NCBI RefSeq assembly: GCF_051014445.1
Contig: NC_135136.1
Span: 42,356,001 to 42,420,000, forward strand
Direction of reading: 5' to 3'
DNA length: 64,000 nt
Source of the DNA: Colletes latitarsis
Taxonomy: Eukaryota > Arthropoda > Insecta > Hymenoptera > Colletidae
Shown in pieces: positions 14,101 to 23,650 of this stretch. A program made the translations under genes and the position numbers. The stretch's first letter is position 1; each line of letters starts with the position of its first letter. The notes beneath the pieces are model-generated. The model did no database searches and was not told the origin of the DNA. It worked only from the letters and a program-made list of their open reading frames with translations.

Positions 14101-15189
14101 TTGCGAATTTATTACCGCCGCAGTGTCTATAAATCGAGCGTCTCATATTCCCCGAGAATTACCTTGCTTAGTGGCGCGAAACTGTGTTCTTGACACGCGC
14201 GCGAAACCCGTAGTCGCTTAATAAGTTGAACGACTTGGGGATTAAGATGAATGAAATCGAGGCACGATGAGGGAAGATAACGCGGAATCGTAAAACGCAG
14301 CTGCACCGCGGTAATAAAGGGTTGGAGGCACGAACGGAGACAGACGGGGATGAAAGAACGGGAAGGGTGAACGCGACTCCTGCTTTTACGACACGACGGA
14401 GCAAAGAGACCAGAAAAAGACGAGCAGCGTACAGCGGGGATAGCTATATCGGTTGAATTCCTTCCGAGCGTATCAGTTTTGAATTATTTCTTTTTAATTT
14501 TGGCCTCCCTTATCGTATCCCGACGACCTCGAGAGCGTCGATTTGTTTGTCGCGCGATACGCCGGACGGCCGGCTTTGTCCAGCGTCGAAAAGTAAATTT
14601 CTCCTATGGCGCGCGGTTTCCCGATAATCAGATTAATTAGCCGAGAAACAGTTTTGCGCGTTTGTACGACGACGCTAATCGAATTGGCCGGGGATCGATA
14701 GCCGGCCACCGGAAATGAACACTCGCTGCATATTCCGTCGGACCTTTTCGATCCGAAGCCCGATCGAAATTATCGACGAACGCGCGGTTAGTGTTCGGTG
14801 TTGATTGGCTTGAATTATTCCGTCGTCCAGCCTCGCGAATATCCTGCCCAAAATAGCTCGTTACAGTTCCCCGAAACTTGCAACTTTTCCTCCATAAACT
14901 TCTCGATGAATCGCTATTGTTAGTCTCGGCGATAGAACGTTCGCCTAATGCTGTTCTCCTATTTCTATTCCGCACGAGTCTGCGATCGAGTGCTTATACT
15001 TTTTTCATGCGGTTAAAGCTCCGATATGATTCTCGAAAGTCTTCCGCGGTCTGGCGAAGATGAAGAACTCGGCATAATGTATCACCAGAGCCGCGCAAGG
15101 ATGTATTATTCATCGGTACCAGTGTCTGCGGCGTTTTTTCCTTCCCTCTCCCCTTATTTTCCCGTTCAAACTAGAGATGCGAGCTTCAG
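11186..15189. other. No recognisable gene
   Basis: Contains a 16-bp palindrome TAAGCTCCGGAGCTTA (11791-11806) inside a short dispersed motif shared with 22706, and a 9-bp hairpin at 13132-13157 (AATGGCCGA / TCGGCCATT). Nothing else identified. Confidence 0.6.
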
Positions 15190-16792
15190 CACCCGGTGCC
15201 CTACTCGCACATACCAGATCACCAGTGCACCGTGGACACGTCTCATGGGAGTTAACAGAGGCAGGCTCACATTTGCCTTCTCGCTCTTCAACAACTGAAA
15301 TCCGACCTCACGTCAACGGCATACGATTCGGAATCTCGACTGCCCAGGTATTTTTACTTGCCTTTCCTAGAGTTCATTACTCCTGGTTTCTATTTCCTTC
15401 CGATGACCAGTGTTGACAAAAGTACAGAACTCCCGACAACTTTTCGCACCATACAGCGTCTGTTACTAACTGCTCCTGATTACTGCTTACCTCTGCTGGA
15501 CTCTGCTGACCATCGCTTATATTTCTGACAACCTACAACGATTACTACTGACTTCTGCTAACCTCTGTTGGTCTTTGCTGATCTCTGTCAGCGTGTGCTT
15601 GTCTCTGCTGAACTTTCCTGGCCTCTGCCGAACTCTACTGACCACTGTAGGTATTTCTAATAATGTATAACGATTAATACTTACTACTGCATGCTCCTAC
15701 AAGTCTCTGCTTGCCTTTGCAGATTTCTGCTTGCCTCTGCTGTACACTGCTGACCACCCTTGATGCTTCTGACATCGTATAACAATTAATACATGCTACT
15801 GTTCGCCCCTGCTGACCTATGCTTGCCACTGCATGCCTCTGATCGTCCCTGCTGACCGCTGCTGACCACCCTTGATGCTTCTGACATCGTATAACAATTA
15901 ATACATGCTACTGTTCGCCCCTGCTGATCTCTGCTTGCCACTGCATGCCTATGCTGACCATCGCTTATATTTCTAACAACCTATAACGATTACTACTGAC
16001 TTCTGCTAACCTCTGTTGGTCTTTGCTGATCTCTGTCAGCGTGTGCTTGTCTCTGCTGAATGCTACTGACCACTGCAGGTATTTCTGATAATCTATAACA
16101 ATTAATACTTACTACTGCATGCTTCTACAAGTCTCTGCTTGCCTTTGCAGGTTTCTGCTTGCCTCTGCATGCCTGTGCTGGCCTCTGCTCAACACTGCTG
16201 ACCACCCCTGATGCTTCTGACATCGTATAACAATTAATACATGCTACTGTTCGCCCCTGCTGACCTATGCTTGCCACTGCATGCCTCTGCTCGTCTCTGC
16301 TGACCGCTGCTGACCACTCCTGACACTTCTAACAACGTATACCGATTACGACTGGCTACTGTTAACCTCTCTCAGCCTCTGCTGGCCATTACTGACCAAC
16401 GTGTATATATCTGGCAACGTATAACGATTACTACTAACTTTTGCCAACCTCCGTTAACCTCTGCTGACCGCTGCTGACCACTCCTGATACTTGTGACAAC
16501 GTACAACAATTACTACTGGCTACTGCCACCCTCTGCTGACCTCTCCCAACATCTCCTGGCCAAAACTGGTCTCTGCGAACATCTTCCGACGTCAGCTGAC
16601 CATCGCTGACCACTACTGACCGTTTCTGACAACGTGTGACATGATGTAATATAATATAATATGTTTATATGTATTAAAGTTTTGTATAATGTAAATTTAT
16701 GTCAATAAATGATATAATTTAAAAGATTTCTATCTGTTCTCATCATTTTTGACCGATCTTTCCCTCTCCAAATCATTCCCTTAGTTATAAGA
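15190..16792. repeat. Giant inverted repeat, left arm (CTG-rich satellite)
   Basis: Pyrimidine-rich, built from diverged copies of a CTCTGCTGACC-like short unit, punctuated roughly every 100-150 bases by a TATAACGATTACTACTGAC-like phrase. A longer period is visible: the GTTGGTCTTTGCTGATCT phrase recurs at 15567 and 16015 (448 bases). The whole arm is the reverse complement of 18040-20130. Clear anchors: GTACAGAACTC near 15420 pairs with the segment near 19245, the AT-rich block 16644-16722 pairs with 18103-18184, and the last 18 bases (16775-16792) pair perfectly with 18040-18057. Outward, similarity continues to about 15250 (GGCTCACA...TCCGACCT...CGTCAAC) and fades by about 15190. No coding potential seen. 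Confidence 0.85.
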
Positions 16793-16883
16793 CTCGATCG
16801 ACACTCCGTATCTTTAAAAATTTTCTAAGTTCTTCGGAAAGATTTCAAATCTCCCGCCGCCAGAAAATTTCTGCGAATTCCTG

Positions 16884-16899
16884 GAAATGACGTCATTTC
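16884..16899. promoter_or_regulatory. 16-bp perfect palindrome with CRE core
   Basis: GAAATGACGTCATTTC is a perfect palindrome around TGACGTCA, the CREB/ATF binding consensus, with near-symmetric flanks (CCTG / TAGG). It lies in the loop of the giant inverted repeat. Binding is inferred from the motif only. Confidence 0.4.
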
Positions 16900-16904
16900 T
16901 AGGA

Positions 16905-17047
16905 ATTTCTGAAATTTCTCGGAATCCCTGAAATTTCTCGGAATCCCTGAAACAGATCGGAAAACCCTGAAACTTTACGGGCGCCCTGAAATTTCTCGGA
17001 ATCCCTGAAATTTCTCGGAATCCCTGAAATTTCTTGGAAGTTTCAGG
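16905..17047. repeat. 18-bp minisatellite
   Basis: Tandem copies of CCTGAAATTTCTCGGAAT, with some diverged units (for example CCTGAAACAGATCGGAAA). About seven to eight copies. Translates to a meaningless FREI/FQGFREIS repeat on the minus strand. Confidence 0.85.
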
Positions 17048-17385
17048 CAGCAGCTGCGGCCTGAATTTTTCGGCAAAAATTTTAAAGAGCCCCCCCCTGA
17101 AATCTTTCCCGGGCACTTCGAATTTCTCTGGAAGCCCGGCTTTCATCTCTCCTGCCAACCGTCAACCGCCAGTGCCTCGTGCTAGCTGTGGGACTTTGAA
17201 ATTTTTCCGCCAAGTGTTTGTTGTCCTCCTGCCAGCCGTGGGACTTTGAAATTTTTCTGGAAGATCGTCGCTGGCCCCTTCTCCGCTCTCCTGGTAGTCG
17301 CCATCCGCCATTGTTGTTGTCTCCTGCCGGCCGTGGAACTTAGAAAATTTTCGGGAAGGAACATCCCGAAAATTTTGCAGCGACA

Positions 17386-17408
17386 CCCCCCCCCCCCCCC
17401 CCCCCCCC
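17386..17408. repeat. Poly-C run (23 bases)
   Basis: An uninterrupted run of 23 C, followed by further C-rich runs to about 17460 (ACCCCCACCCCCCCTCC). The minus strand is G-rich and could form a quadruplex. Run length is likely uncertain in the assembly. Confidence 0.9.
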
Positions 17409-17552
17409 ACTGGGTGGGAGACCGCCAGCCAGACCTGGCCGGACCCCCACCCCCCCTCCAGGGGAGGACCAGCTCCTGCCGGCTCCGCTGCTGCTGGAGA
17501 TGTTGCTGCTAGGAAGGCATGTCATGAAATGGCCCATTTAGAGTTGGGTTAA

Positions 17553-17570
17553 CGAGTGTATATATAGAAA
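17553..17570 (+). promoter_or_regulatory. Candidate TATA motif inside the inverted-repeat loop
   Basis: GTGTATATATAGAAACG, followed about 25-30 bases on by a CGAGCACTTG stretch that could hold a start site. A promoter here would transcribe into the right arm. Motif only, with no other support. Confidence 0.25.
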
Positions 17571-17704
17571 CGAAGGCCCGAGCGAGCACTTGTGAGAAAG
17601 CCCAGGCGGCGGCAAATTCGAAATCTTTCCGCGGGACTTTGAAAATTTCTGCCTCTGGCAAGCGGCGCAATATTTGAAATCTTTCCGGGGAACTTAGAAA
17701 ATTT

Positions 17705-17930
17705 TTGCCTCTGGCAGCTAGTACGGGCAGCTGGCGTTTGCCTATCGACCGTAGCTATGCCGCTGACGGTTTCAGGTCCATTTTAGACTTAAAAATTTTT
17801 ATCTCTGGCAGCTAGTACGCGGAGCTGGTGTTTACCTATCGACCGTAGCTATGCCGCTGACAGTTCCAGGTCCATTTTAGACTTAAAAATTTTTATCTCT
17901 GGCAGCTAGTACGGGAGCTGACGTTTACCG
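17705..17930. repeat. Three tandem copies of a 94-bp unit
   Basis: CTGGCAGCTAGTAC begins at 17711, 17805 and 17899, exactly 94 bases apart. Each unit also holds CTATCGACCGTAGCTATGCC and GGTCCATTTTAGACTTAAAA. The third copy is truncated and diverges after about 17915, though the GTCCATTTTAGACTT phrase appears once more near 17983. Confidence 0.85.
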
Positions 17931-18039
17931 AATGAATGAATAAGTATCTCTAATCGACCATAGGTCAGGCGCTGACGGTTTTATGTCCATTTTAGACTTT
18001 GTTATCAGGAGGGGATGGTAGGGAAAGAGGTGGCAGGTA

Positions 18040-20130
18040 TCTTATAACTAAGGGAATGGTTTCGAGAGGAAAGAAAAGGTAGAAATGATGAGAACACATA
18101 GCATTCTTTTAAATTATATCATTTATTGTCATAGATTTACATTATACAAAACTTTGATGCATATAAACTTATTATATTATATTATATCATATCACAAGTT
18201 GTCAGCAACGATCAGCTGTGGTCAGCGATGATTAACTGACGTCGGGAGATGTTGGCAGAGGCCAGTTGGCAAACAGTAGCAAGTAGTAATTCTTACACGT
18301 TGTCAGAAGTATCAGGAGTGGTCAGCAGCGGTTAGCAGAGGCCAGCGGAGGGTGGCGGAAGTCAGTAGTAATCCTTGTAGGTTGACAGACATATAAGCGG
18401 TGGTCAGCAGAGAAGAGTAGAAGTTGGGGAGGCTGGCAGTAGCCAGTAGTAATCGTCATACGTTGTCAGAAGTATCAGGAGTGGTCAGCAGCGGTTAGCA
18501 GAGGCCAGCGGAGGGTGGCAGAATTCAGTAGTAATCCTTGTAGATTGACAGACATATAAGCGGTGGTCAGCAGAGAAGAGTAGAAGTTGGGGAGACTGAC
18601 AGTAGCCAGTAGTAATCGTCATACGTTGTCAGAAGTACCAGGAGTGGTCAGCAGCGGTTAGCAGAGGCCAGCGGAGGGTGGCAGAAGTCAGTAGTAATCG
18701 TTGTAGGTTGACAGACATATAAGCGGTGGTCAGAAGAGAAGAGTAGAAGTTGGGGAGGCTGACAGTAGCCAGTAGTAATCGTCATACGTTGTCAGAAGTA
18801 CCAGGAGTAATCAGCAGCGGTCAGCAGAGACGAGCAGAGGCATGCAGTGGCAAGCAGAGATCAGCAGGGGTGAACAGTAGCATGTAGGAATTGTTATACG
18901 ATGTCAGAAGCATCAGGGGTGGTCAGCAGTGTTCAGCAGAGGATAGCAAAGGCATGCACAGGCAAGCAGAAATCTGTAAAGGCAAGCAGAGATTTGTAGG
19001 GGCATGCAGTAGTAAGTATTAATCGTTATACATTATCAGAAATACCTGCAGTGGTCAGTAGCGTTCAGCAGAGACAAGCACACGCTGACAGAGATCAGCA
19101 AAGACCAACAGAGGTTAGCAGAAGTCAGTAGTAATTGTTATAGCTTGTCAGAAATATAAACGATGGTCAGCAGAGTCCAGCAGAGGCAAGCAGTAATCAG
19201 GAGCAGTCAATAACAGTCGCTGTATGGTGTCAAAAGTTGTCTGGAGTTCTGTACTTTTGTCAGTACTGGTCAGCAGAAACGAGCAGAGGCATGCAGTGAC
19301 AAGCAGAGATCAGCAGGGGCGAACAGTAGCATGTAGTAATTGTTATACGATGTTAGAAGCATCAAGGGTGGTCAGCAAAGGCATGCAGAGGCAAGCAGAA
19401 ATCTGCAAAGACAAACAGAGACTTGTAGAAGCATGCAGTAGAAAGTATTAATCGTTATACATTATCAGAAATACTTGCAGTGGTCAGTAGCGTTAGGCAG
19501 AGTCAAACACACGCTGACAGAGATCAGCAAAGACCAACAGAGGTTAGCAGTAGCCAGTAGTAATCGTTATAGGTTGTCAAAAATGTAAGCGATGGTCAGC
19601 AGAGGCATGCAGTGACAAGCAGAGATCAGCAGGGGCGAATAGTAGCAAGTAGTAAGCGTTATACGTTGTCAGAAGCATCAGGGGTGGTCAGCAGCGGTCA
19701 GCAGAGGCCAGCAAAGGCATGCAGATGCAAGCAGAAACCTGCAAAGACAAGCAGAGATTTGTAGGGGCATGCAGTAGTAAGTATTAATCGTTATAGATTA
19801 TCAGAAATACCTGCAGTGGTCAGTAGCATTCAGCAGAGACAAGCACACGCTGACAGAGATCAGCAAAGACCAACAGAGGTTAGCAGATGTCAGTAGCAAT
19901 TGTTATACGTTGTCAGAAATTCCAAGAGTTGTCAGCAGCGGTCAGCAGAGGCTGGGAAAGACTAACAGTAGCCAGTCGTAATCATTATACGTTGTCAGAA
20001 ATTCCAAGAGTGGTCAGCAGCGATCAGCAGGGGCCAGTGAAGACCTGTTGACGAGAGGTCGGATATTAGTTGTGAGAAGGGAAGTGTGAGCCTTTCTCTT
20101 TCGACTCCCACGAGATGATCCGAACTTACT
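18040..20130. repeat. Giant inverted repeat, right arm (CAG-rich satellite)
   Basis: Purine-rich mirror of the left arm, made of CAGCAGAGG and GGTCAGCAG-like units. It is about 0.5 kb longer than the left arm because of local expansion: a unit of about 163 bases (marked by AGAAGAGTAGAAGTTGGGG) stands three times at 18411, 18573 and 18737, and a longer unit marked by AAGACCAACAGAGG recurs at 19101, 19530 and 19866. The part that pairs with the left arm's outer anchor (GTACAGAACTC) is near 19245, yet satellite continues to 20040. The outermost block (about 20041-20130) again matches the left arm's outer edge. No coding potential seen. Confidence 0.85.
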
Positions 20131-23100
20131 TTGGGCAGCTTCGGTGAATCGAGAAAGAGGGCATATGTAATTTTGTCTTTGTCGACCCTCCGAGGTCTGG
20201 GTTACTTGAAACACGCGAAAGAACTTGGACAACGTTGATTTGCATTTACGCGTCCCACTTGGTTTGAGCGATTCCCGTCCACCCACGCGTCTAACCATCA
20301 CTCGACGTTTCCACTTACACTGGATGCGTGCTCCCGTACGAAACAAATTCCACTTTTAATATAATTGGCGGGGGAAGGAGTCTCGTGGAACTCGATTCCG
20401 GTTAAAAAGTGTTTATGCAGTTTCCCGAGTCTCTTCTAATTTAATTTCCGAGCGGTTTCAGCGTGCACGATGCATCGAGCATTAATTAAATTCGTATCTT
20501 GTTCCTCGTCGAGCGGACAACGACGATTCTCGCGATTGTTTATTACGATGGTTCGTAAAGCATCGTAAGTCACGGAGGAGGCGAGAATCAAAGAAATCCA
20601 CGGTATTACCAAAGCGATAAAGCCCAGGGAGAGTGTATAAAACTTGAGAAATTTAATAAGCGGAGCTAAGAACATTCCGACACACACAGACGGCTCTAGG
20701 TATTTCTAGGGTTAATGTTCCCGGAGGAAGATCCTCCGACTAGGACGCTTTAATATCAGCCTCCCGTTCGCCTTATCCCCGCGCGGCAGCTTATAAAGCC
20801 ACGACAGAATACCCAAAATAATCTTCCGCCTCGTGCAGTTCTTCTTCCGCGCGGCCGTAACAAAGGCGAGCCCGCCCGCCACCCCTTTTCTGCTTTTCCG
20901 CCCCCCCTCGAGTTCTTATTAAACTATTTCCAGTCGCGGTCCGTTCTTCGTGGCGACCGCCATCTCGGATATCCACCAAGATCCAGCCTTTACGGCGCTA
21001 CGTTCCTCGAACTCGACGAGAACCGATTACGAGAGGACGTTCTTACACGTTGGAATGGCTCAACCGAGGGGAAACTGTGGCAATATCGTTCCTAGTTTGT
21101 ACTCTGCTGGATTTTAAACGCATTCCGCTTCGACCGTGTCTCTATTTCAACCGAAACTCGACTTGTTACCGGTGACGCACGGCGCGGAACAACGACGACG
21201 ATTCTTTTTAATTTAGCGGACTCAGTTTTTTAACAAATTTCAACGTCGTAACGTTTAATAACGCTTTTGCGGTCGGTGGCGTTGGCCGCGCACCTGAAAC
21301 TGCGAGGCGCGTCCAATAAATAAATTTTAAAGCTGGAAGCCAGAAGGTTCCGTCGTTAAAACAAGTACAAAAGTTGCCAAGTTTGTTTTAAAACGTCATG
21401 CTTTTAACTGTTTGTTATTTGAAATTGCCGCAAACTAGCGTGTTGCAAATTATAAGTGGAGAAAATGAGAAATTTATAAACTTCCAAAGTGCCGGGGAGC
21501 GTATTTAAACATTTAACGCTTCTGTCTGGCGCGTTAACGTCCGAAAATAATTCCTGCGACTGCGAATAAATCGTCGGAGAAGAAAAGGCGCGGGAGGGTC
21601 AGGCGTATAGGGAAAGTTTTCAGCGCGAATACGCCCGATACGAGTAATCGCGACGCGGCCCGTTTTCAAGCAAAATTGGCTGTCGCGATTTTATCGCCCG
21701 AAAGCGGAAATTACAATGGAGACGTCGTCTCGTTGGTTCCCGATTTTTCCGGCGTTCCAAGTAAATAACTAGCTTCGAATGCGAGAGGAACACCGGGGCC
21801 GAAAATGTTAATCGGAAAACGTCTGGTTCGCGTACGGCGTTGTCGTTAAAATTTTCCCGAAATCTCGATAACGGCTGTCGCTTCCAGGAAATTATTTCTC
21901 TATAATTTTTCGATACGACCCTTTGGCCCGGCTGGATGGGAGCGTCAACGGAGAAAGGGTTGGAAAACAACGGCAAAAAGAAAAGGAAATAATGGAAGGA
22001 AAAATTACCAACGTCAAAAACAAATCCCAGGCGTAGACAGGCAAGTACAAAGCCGGGCGACGAAAAAACCGCGAGGAAGGCAAAGGAGCAAAACCGCGAC
22101 CGGAAGGGTTGGAAGTAAAAAAGAGGAGGCCAAGGGGAGATGCCAGGGCGCCGGAGGAGGACGGAGGATTTTGAAATGCTCGAAGACGCGTCGTTGTTTT
22201 CGCGAACGTCCATCGTGGCCGGGCAAAGCCGCGGTTTACGCGCAGCTTCCGCTTTCTCCATCAACCTCTGCCCTTTTCACCCCTCGTCGCGCTTTCTTCT
22301 ACCTGTCGCTGGACGGGAAAGCGCTTTCAGGATGATAAAAGCGGCCGTCGGCGTGGAAACGTGGGAAAAACCTTGATAGGAATTATTATCAAGCGTCCTG
22401 GACCGACCTCGACGTCCTCGCGAGCCACGTGTTTTCTCCATAGAAATTCGGCCATTGTTCGCCCGCTTCGGAAGATCATTACGAGCCCCTGCATCGCTAA
22501 TTACGGATAATTTTTTATTTTTTCATTCGTATTCGTTGGCGCACGATATTCGTCGAACCGTCGAGCATTCGATGAATATGTTTTTCAATTATTTTTTAAA
22601 TTGCAATCGCTTCGTCGAATTCTCTCCCCCTGCGAGAACCGTATTGCGTTCGTACGCGGCACGCACACGTAATGCGAAATTAACCAACGTTCGTGTGCTA
22701 TGCTAATGGAGATAGAGTAGGGGAAGTCCCCTAATCTCCCGAGCTTATATTGGACGGCACTGATTTAAAGCATTGCCCCGTTGAATAATATAATAATTAA
22801 TATAAGTGTTGCTTGGTCTCTGGGCACTTTGTCGATGTCCCCGGAAATGTAATTACCCGCATAATTTCCACGGTTTCCTCGTTACTCTTCGAATATCCTT
22901 TGTTCGCCGGAACAAGCCTTGTCGGTGTAGATTTGTAGCAAAGGGGAACGTTTTACGAAATAACAATGGACGCGATCTCGTGCTCGGCACGTTGGGGCGG
23001 GGGGAACGCGATAGCTTCCGAATAACTGAAAACATTTGTACCGTGGCGTTTTACTTAACCGGGGATAGTCGAGATCTCGTTTCAAGAATCCGAACTCTTT

Positions 23101-23385
23101 TATCTTTGGCTACGGTCGAGTCGCTGGTCGACAAAGAGAGACGAAGAAAAGGCAAGCTAGTCTCGCGTTACATCCGCTCCGTGGCCGTAACTTCAAAGCG
23201 ACGCCTCCGGCGATCGGTGTGTCGACCACTGGACGTATTCCACGTCAAGTCGAACCCCTTTTGGAGCAACGTCACCGATTTTCTAATCATTCGCAACGTC
23301 TAAACGTACCTCGAACGATTTTTTCAAATTTTAACGATCGTTGGTATTACAGCCATTCGAAATTTTGTGGTAAAATAGGAATTAA
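20131..23385. other. No recognisable gene
   Basis: Unique DNA. A small 79-codon ATG frame at 20675-20436 (minus) would encode a hydrophobic N-terminal segment and a charged tail, but has no support beyond being open. 22706-22767 resembles 11775-11836. Confidence 0.6.
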
Positions 23386-23650
23386 TTGAAATTAAATTCG
23401 CGCGATCTCTATGGACCGAAATTACCAGTGAACAAAATAGGCGGAGAAGGCACAACTGTTGAAATTGATGAAACCAAAATTGGAAAACGAAAATATAATA
23501 GAGGTCGTCTATTCGCTGGGTACTGTACGCCCGATGGTTTCGAACGTACCGGTAATAAAATATTCATTGAACGAATTTCTGACCGTTCTATCGAAGCATT
23601 ATTGCTCGCAATCAGGAAGTAGATTAGGCCGCGCACGTAAACGGCATAAA
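23386..23650 (+). pseudogene. Merlin/ISXO2-like transposase relic
   Basis: A fragment of the DDE transposase of Merlin-type (IS1595/ISXO2-like) DNA transposons. The frame reads IGGEGTTVEIDETKIGKRKY, then NRGR, GFERTG and DRSIEALLLAIRK. The family pattern is a glycine-rich IGG, VEIDES/TK with the first catalytic aspartate, GKRKY.RGR, a GG.ER block and an EDR..TL segment, and all are recognisable in one frame in the right order. It is broken: there is no start codon, the usual tryptophan in the G-W-V-F-G-G block is a cysteine, and a TAG at 23620 stands where tryptophan normally follows the last lysine, with family-like I-x-P-x-T residues continuing past it before more stops. The later catalytic residues are missing. 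No terminal inverted repeats or target duplication were recognised, so the element limits are unknown. It is a dead copy of some age. Confidence 0.75.

Larger units (their letters stand above)
16793..18039. other. Loop (spacer) of the giant inverted repeat
   Basis: Unique sequence between the two arms. It carries an 18-bp minisatellite, repeated GTGGGACTTTGAAATTTTTC phrases near 17190, 17238 and (diverged) 17332, a poly-C run, a TATA-like motif, and three 94-bp tandem copies. A short inner inverted pair (AAAGATTTCAAATCTC near 16838 against its near-complement at 17606-17630) shows the palindrome partly continues inward. Open frames here are products of the minisatellite and poly-C tract, not genes. 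Confidence 0.7.

Noticed and set aside
16814..17158. Open frame with GFREISGIPRN repeats (minus)
   Set aside because: Translation of the 18-bp minisatellite.
22806..23303. 165-codon open frame (plus)
   Set aside because: Non-ATG start, random composition, no family resemblance.
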